From contig ONZQ02000002.1 of assembly GCA_900312665.1 (NCBI GenBank), positions 1,209,363 to 1,273,362 of the forward strand: a DNA stretch of 64,000 bases. Reading direction: 5' to 3'. Below, in pieces: positions 44,924-54,856 of the stretch (position 1 is its first letter; every line of letters begins with the position of its first letter). The DNA comes from Cephalotrichum gorgonifer. Taxonomy: Eukaryota > Ascomycota > Sordariomycetes > Microascales > Microascaceae. A program made the position numbers and the translations under genes. The notes below the pieces were generated by a model. That model saw only the letters and a program-made list of their open reading frames with translations. It was not told the DNA's origin and did no database searches.

Positions 44924-46787
44924 CTAAATATCTACCAGCTTTCCGTTTCCCGTCCGCTCCTCCTCACCGACAGCAGATCCATTTTGGTAGTCCTCCCTCT
45001 TGAACGCGTACGTCCAATGATCCGGATCAGGATCCACGTCCGCCCCACCAACTACCTGAACCTCGGGAATAACCCCCTTGTGTTTAAGGCATGGAGGTAG
45101 ATAGCCACCGTGGTTATTTTGGGGGAGATAAGCTGCATCATTCTCCAGCCTATGTAGCAGTGACGCATGCAAAACGGCATCGGGAGGAATATCACGCGTG
45201 GCCCCCGAATTAAGCGGGAACCTGACATTGACCCACTCGTTATCCTCGAGTTCCCACCGCGTGATGAACGGGTACCATTCTGCCCTCGCCTGTGAGTACT
45301 GATTCACGCCAGCATGCCCAAAGAGAATCCAGGGATTCGTACGTACCCATAAACTTCCAAAGGAGGACGGTGAAGAAGCCCGTTCCTTGCCCAAACCCAA
45401 GCGCGTCATGCATCGTCCCTTTAAGCGCCTGATCCTTCTGCTTCTTGAACTTCTGCTTGAACCTCTCCACGTTGGGCCGCCACTTCACCGCCGCCGATAT
45501 GTCCTTCATCCCCACCAGCTCGACCTCCCTAATCATCCAGTACAGCGGCACATCGCTCATCTGCAGCGGATCCGTCAGAATATCCTTGGCCCTCGTCGGC
45601 TCTTTCGCCCTGCTAGTCCTCCAGAACCCCCTAACCCTCCGGCCAAACCTCTTCACTCGCTCCCAAAACCCCAGGCACTCGTCGTCATCACAGCGTTCGG
45701 GAGGGGTAGCGGGCCAGCCACCCCCAACATCCCCGTGACACCCTGGAAACCAAACCTCCTTAATATCCTCCTCGTCGTGACCCCCGGCTCGCGCACGGAT
45801 ATCCTGCGCCAGCAAGGCAGGCTTGAACTTCACCCGACGTTCGTCAACAGCAACAGCATGCCTCACATAGTGAGCCGTCCCCTTGATCGGCACCGGAGCG
45901 GGAGTTCTGGGCTCTAACACGGAGATGGAGTTGACGCAATCCCAAACCCCCAGAAAGTATACCTTAATGTTCCGCTCCTTCACCTTCCCATTGCTGCAGA
46001 GGACTTGCTCCTTGCGGCAGAAGGTGTCGCTAAAAGCTGTGATCTCGTCCTTCGCCAGTTCGGACCGTCCTTCGTCGTCAGTCACGTCCCCGTCCTTGTC
46101 CACATTCTTATGGGACCGCATCCATTGGGGCCGTAAATGAGTGTGATCCTGGATTTCGCCAGAGACATAGCGCTGGTAGAGGCGGTAGGCAAAGGGGACC
46201 ATCTCTTCGTTGCCCTTGCACAAAAGTCCGACAGTGTGGATCATGCGGGCGAGAAACTTGGCTGTGAAGGCCCCACGACTGAAGCCGAACATATAAATCT
46301 TGTCCCCCTTCCCGACTGTTAGATGGCTTACCCATATGTGGCAATCGAAGACTACTTACAGAGTCGTAGTAACGCATCAAGAACCGGTACCCAGCCATCA
46401 CATGAGCATCAAACGTCGTGCCCACGCCCTGGTCGATAGTCTGGGATATAGAGCTGCACATCTCACCCCACCAACTTTTGTTCACCGTCTTCTCATGGAT
46501 ATCGTACGTTCCAATGCCAGCTACCAAATGTGTGAGGCTCGAAGTCTAGAAGCCTGGAAGCAGGGTTGCCAAGACTCACTCTGATAGTAGTGGTACTGGT
46601 TGGGGTCATTGCGGTCGAGCTTGCTCAGCAGTTTAACGACGTTGGTATCTGCGTTGGACCCGGTGAAAGTGTTACCCGTGCCATCAAAGCAGAGGATTAG
46701 CTTCTTGGGCTCCCGGCCGTTCTCTACCTCGCAGGTAGATGACCTGCTGAGGGGGCCCAGAGGGCTCATGGGGTTGTCGGGGTGCAT
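44924..46787 (-). CDS. DUF2235 alpha/beta-hydrolase-like protein
   Basis: Predicted 561-residue protein from exons 46787-46580, 46520-46360, 46307-45347 and 45279-44924. It belongs to DUF2235, whose bacterial members include Tle1-type phospholipase effectors of type VI secretion; fungi have many of unknown role. Seen are KKLILCFDGTGNTF, then TGIGTYD, and the nucleophile motif MFGFSRGAFTAKFLARMI with Ser133 (GxSxG). VYFLGVWDCVNSI and EVWFPGCHGDVGGGW supply the later Asp and His of the triad. The open frame begins at TTG (46895), but the first ATG is 46787, directly before the conserved start. The third intron end was chosen at GGGCAG so that the frame gives KFMG-EWYPFITRWELE; nearer acceptors break the frame. 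Confidence 0.87.
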
Positions 46788-48217
46788 ATTGACAGGTAAT
46801 GGCAACGAATAGTCGCCAGCAACGACGGTTAAAGGCACAAATATTGTCGGATCAAAAGAGGAGCAGTGAGGGAAGGGTCCGCAACCCGAGGCCAACCCGC
46901 CTCTTAAATATTCTGCATCTTGCCCAGAGGCGCATGCGCGCCCTTTCTTCCCTTGGCGGTACTCAAACTTGATCGCTATACCTCGGTGGCTGGGGCCAGT
47001 TCTCCGGCCGGCCCGGACCGCGGACGCGCTAGTAACAAGGTCGGAAACGTATTGGCTATACTGCCTTCACTGCCACTGACCGCATCTTCACGGCGTGCTT
47101 TTTATGTGGGGAACCCGGAGGCATAGCTAGCCACGCGCATCTTGGGTATCAATTCCTTGCAACGATCTGCAGTATAAAAGTTCCCGAGTCCGAACTGCGA
47201 TTCACTCTTACCGTTTCCTGCACGCCCAAGCGGGTCGCAGCTAGCCACAAAATGCTTGGGTCTCACCCTCGACCAGTAAGATCTTCGATGGGAACGCCAC
47301 ACAGATCTCGTCCTCGGTCCGCGACTTGAACGGAGCGACGACGACAGGTTTACTACGTCTTGGCATGAAGCGGACAGAATATCCATACCATAATTGTCTC
47401 GGCCGCTCCCAAGGGCTGAAAAATAATTGCGGTGTGGCTGGAACACATACAGCCAGCTCAACATCGTCAACCAACCACCACGCCGCCTCTTCATTCCCCA
47501 ACGGCGCACAAAGTGCAGTAACAAGTGGGAACCAGTGACAAGCTATTATTTGTTAACATGTGCCTGCACTAGTACAAGAACCTGCTCGCCACAATACAGC
47601 ATGTGACCATGCATCTGACTCGTTCGTCTCGGAAGCAGATATCGCCCTACCGGGCCGACGGCACAAAGGTATAAGTTACCTGCACCTGTGATGTCTCTCG
47701 CCCTGCTCCTTTATCGAGGTTTCATCCGTACTTCTTCTTGGGGTCATATGATTTGGTCCTTGTATCACACCAGTGGTGACTGGGCTGTGGCCCCAACACC
47801 CAGTATGATGAACCAGGCACCTGATGGGAGACGGGTTCTTGTATCCCTCCAAGTTCCACGACCAAACTAAGAAACATAAGAGACCTATATGAACAGCTGT
47901 CAACAGTATGCGCTGGGATTCTGATCCTTATGGCATTGATGTAGTGCGCGCTGGAATGAGGAACATGGTGATGCAATGTCAACAGCCAGTGTCCTCGAAA
48001 TGCCCCCCAACGCCCGATACCGCCATATTGAGATCCCGTTTCAGGTGGATTCATAATTTACCAACTCTTCTCTGTCGTGTAACACCACAGACCCCCCGAC
48101 AGTTAGTGAAATCTAAGCACGGCTCCATATAAAAGTATATGACAGGCCTCCCGCAGACGTAAGGGGGACGGCCCATCAGTGTAACACAGAATACACAGAC
48201 AAACGGCAGTTATAAGA
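46788..48217. other. Gene-free interval
   Basis: 1.4 kb between divergent starts. AATATTTAAG on the minus strand near 46903-46912 may be a TATA element of the DUF2235 gene. A minus-strand frame at 47241-47501 lacks an ATG and matches nothing I recognise. TATAAAAG at 48128 belongs to the next gene. Confidence 0.4.
48128..48135 (+). promoter_or_regulatory. TATA box of 3CxxC gene
   Basis: A perfect TATAAAAG lies 83 bases before the ATG at 48218, an ideal core-promoter sequence and distance. Confidence 0.6.
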
Positions 48218-49054
48218 ATGGCAGCCACTGCGCAAACCTCCACTGAAAGTATCAAGGCGCCTCAGAACAACGTTGATTACGCTCCCATAGTGAAACCTAA
48301 GTCACAGTCCTCCCGTCAGCTCCAAACGATGGCCAAAACTACGTCTTCGAACCCCAAGACTCCGCCAAACCCGAAAGCTCATCCGAACCCCAGCGCCAAG
48401 CCGAGCCCCAGAGCTAAACCGAACCCCAAATCCAGGGGGGACCCCAAAGCTCAACCGAACCGTAAAGCTCAGCCGAACCCCAAAACCCAGCCAAATGCCA
48501 AAGCTAAGGGGGATCCCAAAGCTAAGGGGAACCCCAAAGCTAAGGGGAGCCCCAAAGCTCAGCCGAATCACAAAGCTCAGCCAAACCCCGAGGCTCCAAC
48601 GACGACATACATCTTTCCCTTGCTTCACGAGGCCGTCGCAAGCGCAGTTGCCGACGAAATCCCCTCGACATATTTCATGAAAGAGAACTCCGACCAAGGT
48701 TCTACCGACCAGTATTCCACCCACGTCATGGGGAAGTTCAAATGCACCAACAAATGCTACCCAGGTACCTGGAGCAGCAGGAAAGTGGCCATCTTGATCC
48801 GAGCCTACCCCAATAGTGGCTACAACGCCGTCGTATTCAACCAGCGTTGCATGTCCTGCCATGCACTCGGTCGGTTGATGCTCAACGAGACCTCGTACAT
48901 TGAGCGCATCGCGTACCGGCTTCAGAAGTGGGCGGGTGTCGATGTGGTACCTCCGTACTATGCGGGGAAAGAGGGTCCACCGCACCAGGAGGAACTCTGT
49001 GAGGGATGTAAGCTGGGCCATTGTCGAGCGGGAAGGTCTGTCTGCGGCTGGTAG
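48218..49054 (+). CDS. 3CxxC-type zinc-binding protein with hexapeptide-repeat arm
   Basis: Predicted 278-residue intronless protein. Residues 45-127 are a low-complexity, strongly basic arm made of about 14 degenerate copies of a six-residue unit (PNPKAQ-like, 18 bases). Residues 170-270 form the fungal zf-3CxxC domain: Cys176/Cys180 (spaced by three, as in many fungal members), NAVVFNQRCMSC (Cys211/Cys214), IERIAYRLQKWAGV, then HQEELCEGCKLGHC (Cys261/Cys264). PYYAGKEGPPH before the last pair is typical of the group. The domain is thought to bind zinc; its role in fungi is not established. The arm resembles a nucleic-acid or cell-wall binding tail but could simply be an unstable expansion. 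Confidence 0.87.
   Translation: MAATAQTSTESIKAPQNNVDYAPIVKPKSQSSRQLQTMAKTTSSNPKTPPNPKAHPNPSAKPSPRAKPNPKSRGDPKAQPNRKAQPNPKTQPNAKAKGDPKAKGNPKAKGSPKAQPNHKAQPNPEAPTTTYIFPLLHEAVASAVADEIPSTYFMKENSDQGSTDQYSTHVMGKFKCTNKCYPGTWSSRKVAILIRAYPNSGYNAVVFNQRCMSCHALGRLMLNETSYIERIAYRLQKWAGVDVVPPYYAGKEGPPHQEELCEGCKLGHCRAGRSVCGW
48350..48598 (+). repeat. Degenerate 18-base tandem repeat in coding sequence
   Basis: Units such as AACCCCAAAGCTCAGCCG recur about 14 times in frame and encode PNPKAQ variants. Unit length is mostly constant at 18 bases, with point changes between copies. Confidence 0.8.
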
Positions 49055-49867
49055 CACTCTTCCGTTCGGGGCCACTGGGGCTAGAGACATTATACCTGTA
49101 GTGGCTAGCGAGATCATGGTAGCATTAACAATCGTCGAAGGTATGGACGTCTTGTAGGGCTCGCTACTGAGAAGCTCAAGAGGGCGTGCTAGGTGATAGT
49201 GAAACTTGGAGTACATACCTACCTAAGATATTACAGCTATCACCCCGACAATCGTTGGTCTGAAGCAACTACAAAGTAGACCGTTTCTACCGAATGTAGT
49301 CGATCCATCTGGCGCTCAAGAGTCATTTAGAAACTATAGGTAGAACCCACCATCCACCTTGGGGGCTTCACGATCTGAAAGACATATTCAAAGCAACTCG
49401 AAACTGCAATTGCCCCGGTAATCTTATACACCTACCCTTATCGACCCGTTTCAAAGATGATCTTCACCTGTACCCCTCTTCTAAGCGCCCCAACTGGGCT
49501 GCAAACCTCACACTTGACCCCCATCTTACTGGATAGAGTTGCCTAAAAGAAGCCTAGTCCGAATTCGGGTCACCCCCACCTATATCCACACTTCACGGAG
49601 GACCAGGGTCCGGAACGAGTGGAGTGGAATAAGTGCGGGGAGAGCTACAGGTGAAAAACTAAGACTGCTACAACCTGCAAAACGAATAATATATTACGAG
49701 GGCAGTGAGTATTTCAATATTCCCAAATATTTTGTGGTCAATATCGGATTTGGAGACCATGGTAACATTACAAGGCGCTTCCCGCCAAACTGGTTCGTTT
49801 TGGATAATCCACTTGCTCAGAATATCCGCATATGGGCGAGTGTAGAGTTTGAACTAACATGGTACAG
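49055..49867. other. Intergenic; probable missing first exon of GH36 gene
   Basis: 813 bases before the first recognisable GH36 exon, which begins right after a TACAG acceptor. The family start (a short exon) should lie here. The ATGs at 49456, 49758, 49829 and 49859 were tried; only 49456 with a weak donor at 49469 gives the needed phase. Confidence 0.35.
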
Positions 49868-52083
49868 GCATTGTGGCGGAGGACAAGTCATTCACTCTCC
49901 ACGGCACAAACGTATCGTATCGCTTCCACATCGACCCAGAAACAGGCGACCTCATCTCGGACCACTTCGGCAGCCCCGCGACAGAGGATGTGCCGACAAA
50001 CTTTACGGCAGCCCATGGGTGGGTGGGAATGGCCGGGCGAGTTAGGCGGGAATACCCTGACCTAGGCCGCGGTGACTTCCGCCACCCAGCCATCCGGATC
50101 CGCCAGTCCGCAGGCCACACCGTCACGCAGCTGAAATATCATTCTCACGACATCGTCGATGGGAAACCGGAACTTCCCGGCTTGCCGTCGACCTTCGGCG
50201 CCGTGTCGACGCTCATTGTGCACACGTACGATGAGCACAGCTCCGTCGCCGTAGACTTGTCGTACTCTCTATTCCCGGAACAAGATACCATTGTCCGAAG
50301 TGCTAGGGTCACGAACAACGGAGACGAGGCGATTACTGTCGAGAACCTCGCGAGTTTCAGCGTGGATATGCCGTTCCAGGAGTATGAGATGATTGGCCTC
50401 AGGGGCGACTGGAACCGCGAGGCGGCCGTAGAACGGCGAAAGGTCCATTATGGCACGCAAGGGTGAGTGCCATCCGAAGACCTACATGTATGCACACCTA
50501 GAAGTCACTGGAACTTCCAATCTGACTCGCGAACTTATAGATTCGGGAGTGCCACGGGCTCCTCGTCACACCTACACAACCCGTTCCTCGCACTCGTCTC
50601 GCCCTCCACGACCGAAACGCAGGGCGAAGCCTGGGGATTTTCCCTCGTGTACTCTGGCTCATTCGCCGTAGAAGTCGAGAAGGGATCCCAGGGAATCACT
50701 AGGGCAACTATCGGCTTCAATCCCTACCATCTCTCCTGGAACCTGGCACCCGGCGAGTCCCTAGCTACCCCAGAATGTGCAGCCGTGTACTCTTCGACAG
50801 GAATCGGCGGAATGTCCCGCCGTTTCCACATATTGTTCCGCGAGCACCTGATCAAGGGCCCCTACGTGGACCGCCCCCGCCCCGTCCTTCTGAACAGCTG
50901 GGAGGGACTGAGCTTCAACTTTGACGAAGACTCACTTTATAAGCTTGCTCAAGACACCGCTGAGCTTGGTGCCAAGCTCTTCGTCCTAGACGATGGATGG
51001 TTCGGCGAGGAGCATCCGCGCCTCGCGGACAACGCCGGCCTCGGCGACTGGGTTGTCAATCCCAAGCGTTTCCCAAACGGCCTTCCCAGCCTTGTCGACC
51101 GTATCACGCAGCTCAAGGTCGGTGACACATCCGAAACCCTCCAATTTGGCCTCTGGTTCGAGCCCGAAATGGTCAACCCCAAATCCACCCTCTACGAAAC
51201 CCACCCAGACTGGGCCCTCCATGCCACCTCCTACCCCAGAACCGAGGCCCGAGACCAACTCGTCCTAAACCTCTCCCTCCCCGAAGTCCAAGACTTCATA
51301 ATTTCCTCCGTCTCCGATATTCTCTCCAGCACAGCCATCTCCTACGTGAAATGGGACAACAACCGCGGCCTCCACGAGCTCCCCTACCCTGGCATCGCGC
51401 ATGAGTACATGCTCGGCCTATACCGCGTCTTCTCCGTCCTGACGACGCGCTTTCCATCTGTCCTGTGGGAGGGCTGCGCCTCGGGCGGCGGACGCTTCGA
51501 CCCGGGTGTGCTTCACTACTTCGACCAGATCTGGACATCGGACAACACTGACGCCCTGGAGCGGATCAGCATCCAGTTCGGGACGTTCCTGGTGTACCCG
51601 CCGTCCACCATGGGCGCGCACATCTCGGCCGTGCCGAACTGGGCCACGGGCCGCACAACGTCGATCGAGTTCCGGGCGCACGTCGCCATGATGGGCGGCT
51701 CGTTCGGCCTCGAGCTCAACCCAGCCGAGATCCCGGACGAGGACAGGGCGAAGATTCCGGAGCTGATTTCGCTCGCGGAGAAGGTGAACCCTATCGTCAT
51801 CGGCGGGGATCTCTGGCGGATCAGTCTTCCCGACGAGTCCAACTGGCCGGCGGCGCTGTTTATCTCGCGCGATGGGAGCCAGGCCGTGTTCTTCTATTTC
51901 CAGATCCGAGCACTGGTCAACCATGCTATACCGTTTGTGAGACTTCAGGGGCTGGATCCGGGAGCGAGGTACCAGGTTGATGGAGAGGCGACGTACTCTG
52001 GTGCCACCCTGATGAGCGTCGGTTTGAATTATTCATTCCGGGGAGATTTGCAGAGTCGGGTGGTGCTGCTTAAGAGGGTTTAG
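49868..52083 (+). CDS. GH36 alpha-galactosidase, start exon unresolved
   Basis: Retaining alpha-galactosidase that removes terminal alpha-1,6-galactose from raffinose-type sugars and galactomannan. Exons 49868-50462 and 50541-52083 encode about 711 residues, nearly the full length of fungal GH36 enzymes. The N-terminal beta-sandwich begins IVAEDKSFTLHGTNVSYRF. The barrel has FVLDDGWFG, FGLWFEPEMVNP, the nucleophile in ISYVKWDNNRG, CASGGGRFD, and the acid/base in QIWTSDNTDA. GAHISAVPNWATGRTT and MMGGSFGLELNP also fit. The acceptor before 49868 demands one base from an upstream exon that I could not place with confidence. No signal peptide is visible, so location (cytosol or secreted) depends on that exon. 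Internal frame is intact. Confidence 0.92.
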
Positions 52084-53467
52084 GTTAGTCTGGAAATGAT
52101 AGAATGCCTCTCTAGTTTCGATTTCCCTCCTGCCTAGTGTGCCTAATGTGTTCCCACCCACTGCCGAGTCCCCCTCGCACAATTATGGCGACATCATGCT
52201 CTCCCTCGAGGTAATGAAAGTGGTCAAAATCCAGAGTATTATAATTTGCGAGGGAGTAGTACTAAGTAGTGAGCAAGCTCCAATATAGAAACGTCATTAC
52301 CTGGCGGGTCCGACTCCCGTCTATCAAAAACTTCGCCATCAGAGTGGGAGTACCTGGCCGGGACCAGAAAGAAAACAATATCCTCGATTCCTGTCCACAG
52401 AAAAATTGTTCTGATCGGAAAGTGGTCACCCTTGTTCTCGTTCCCATCAGTATTTGTGGCCGAAACGTGACGCATCTGTGGTTGATCACCATCTCACGAG
52501 AATCAGTCTTGCCGATACCATAAAGGTAATTGAAATCCGGTATACTTCATTCAGAATTTGGCCATGTCTTCTCTCCCAACTCACTATGGCTGTGGCACAT
52601 ATCCATGATGTGAGATATGTTCATAGCGTACGCCCCAGTCCCATGCATAAGAAGGACCATGCAATCCCGTGGTCTGGACGAGGTGTTAGAGACAGTGTCG
52701 ACTTTACATCGAGGGTACTAGGACGCTTGATGAGAAGGAGAGGGATGCTCCGTGATGGTCCAGTAGGTCTAATGGTGTTGGGACATGTGGTCTGGCCGAG
52801 GTAGAGAGGAAACTAGGCCCTTGCAAGGTAGGCATTTGATGGGTCGAGGGTATAGAAAAGACTGTATCTCACTCTCCATCAGGAAATAGAATAAAGATAG
52901 AGATAAAACGGGGGGGATAATGGGTCAGAATCCATAGCTAAGCGACAAAGGGGTAACCCCTGGATCTCTTCCAGCTTGGTGTTGACTATATATGCCCGCA
53001 GCAGCAGATAACGAATTCCGGCCAACGGGATCGTATTCTCTTCTAGGGCGTCCGACTTTTCTTTCTAGGGGGGGCAGAAGGTATTCCTGCACTGGAGGGA
53101 CGGTATATATATAGAAAGTGCTCACCAGTTAGATGATTCTGTACTCCCATGGCTGCACTCGGTACTCGGCACCAATTCGAGGCAGATATATAGCGACCTT
53201 CTATAATATGAATTACCGTCATACCAGTAGATTCGACGGGAAAATTAACTACATCTCCGGCTCCTACCCCGTATCAGTCCCCCTCGACCCTATGCATAGC
53301 GTAGCATACGAATCATTAACCATTTTAGCCAAGAACTGGCGACATGTCAAACGAAGCAATCCCGTTGCGTGATTCACCGTATTTGTACCACCGCTAAAAC
53401 TACGTGTTCTATTCCAGTACAGGCGAAAATGTGATCCTCAATTCCACTACCCACCATCTCGGTCGCG
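52084..53467. other. Gene-free interval
   Basis: 1.4 kb without a supported gene. TATATATATA near 53104 and TATATA near 53186 are possible core elements, but both are far from the next ATG. A tRNA-arm-like hairpin at about 52303 was examined and rejected. Confidence 0.4.
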
Positions 53468-54856
53468 ATGTTGACACGGCGAAAAACGCTTCTTTTCTCG
53501 GCCCTCGTCCTCTCCTTTATAGTCTATTCCACACTGCTGTCAAGCCGGCATGGTCCCACTGGGACGATCCCGGGGATTTTCAACCAAACACTCGGCGTAC
53601 GTCAACTCCCGCTCGCTCCACCCACACCCGTCCTTGGCAACGGGTCGAAAGCCTTGGAAGTGGATACGACCATGCGGCTAACGGATGCTAATCGCTCTGG
53701 CAAAAGTTTCAAGCAATATTCGTCGTGAACCTCCCCGAGCGGACCGACCGGCGCGATGCGATGACTCTCATGGGCGCGGTGACCGGAGTGCGGTTAACCT
53801 TTGTAGACGGTGTGCATGGAGCCGATGTCCTCGAGAAGACGCTGCCAGCCGGTGGCCGGGGATCGAAGTCATTGGCGCCGGGGAAGATTGGGAGCTGGCG
53901 GGCGCACATGAATGTTCTGCAAAGGTCACAAACACATTTCACGTTGATATTCACAGGGCTGAGGTATACCGTGAGCTGACAATGTCCATCTCCCTTTCAG
54001 GATCGTTAGGGAGAACATCACGACAGCCCTAATCATGGAGGACGACGTCGACTGGGATGTTCGATTAAAGACGCAGCTACGCCGATTCTCCGATGCGTCG
54101 CGACTCTACCTAGAACTCCCCAACGATCCTCCATCGACACCCCTGTCTAGCCTCTACTCGAACTCGGAGCTACACGAACCCCCCACCATCAGCGTCCCCG
54201 ACGTTCCACACACTCGCAAAGGCACATCCTCTCCCTACGGCGACGGTTGGGACATACTCTGGCTTGGCCACACAGGCGGCGAGCTACCCACCGACTGGGC
54301 ATCCCTCAAAACCAACACCGACCACCCACCTCGATCCCTCCTCACCGTGACCATCCCCGACGAAACGATCCCATCTCCTCGACACATAAAGCGCCATCCC
54401 TGGGCGCATAAGATCGAGCACTACACAGCACTATACCCACCGCACACCCGCGTCGTGCATGAGCCGAGAGGTAACGGCGGGGTACAGGCCTACGCCGTGA
54501 CACAGCGCGGCGCGCGGCGCCTCCTGCGGCAGTTTGGACTCGAGACGTTTACAGAGCTTTGGGATGTGTCGCTGCGGGACTTTTGCGAGGGGGTCTACAC
54601 TGGAGGGGATACACAGGGGGAAGAGAGTCCCGTATGCCTAACAACCCAGCCGCCGCTCGTGGCACAGTACTGGTCTCGGAGCGATAGCGACATTGGGAAC
54701 ATCGGGGGTGGCTACTTCCGCGGGACGGGGTCAATTAATATCAGGTACAGCGTAAGGCTGAACTGGAGGCGTCTTCTGGGCCGTGGGGATGGCATGGAAG
54801 GTGATGTTAGGGGGCTCGTCGACCAGTGGCCGGACAACGGCAAGGGGCCGTGGTAG
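53468..54856 (+). CDS. GT25-type glycosyltransferase, type II membrane protein
   Basis: Predicted 400-residue Golgi/ER-type transferase of the GT25 group (LPS-biosynthesis and collagen-galactosyltransferase-like fold). Exons are 53468-53596, 53707-53924 and 54001-54856. A single signal-anchor helix spans residues 7-25. The first junction gives TLG-FQAIFVVNLPERTDRRDAM, the family's opening strand. KIGSWRAHMNVLQR crosses the second junction and leads to ALIMEDDVDWD, whose acidic residues bind the metal and nucleotide sugar. Later come GWDILWLGHTGG, and GVQAYAVTQRGARRLL with the acceptor-side TELWDVSLRDFC. The second intron has a weak GTCACA donor. The sugar and acceptor are unknown; fungal members likely modify secreted proteins or lipids. 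Confidence 0.88.

Noticed and set aside
47241..47501. 86-codon minus-strand frame with protein-like composition
   Set aside because: No ATG (starts at TTG), no recognisable family and no joining exon found; kept only as a note.
48350..48598. Regularly spaced repeats as a CRISPR-like array
   Set aside because: Units are contiguous 18-base codon repeats inside a protein gene, with no spacers.
48302..49216. 304-codon minus-strand frame with repeated leucine/glycine units
   Set aside because: Mirror of the tandem repeat in the 3CxxC gene; the repeat keeps the opposite frame open.
49859..50065. ATG at 49859 as start of the GH36 protein
   Set aside because: It opens a different frame from the GH36 sequence, and the ATG overlaps the TACAG acceptor.
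51418..51924. 168-codon minus-strand frame
   Set aside because: Antisense shadow of the GH36 catalytic domain.
52295..52325. tRNA T-arm-like hairpin (GCGGG loop CCCGT)
   Set aside because: No matching D-arm, anticodon arm or acceptor stem could be placed, and the loop lacks the invariant TTC.
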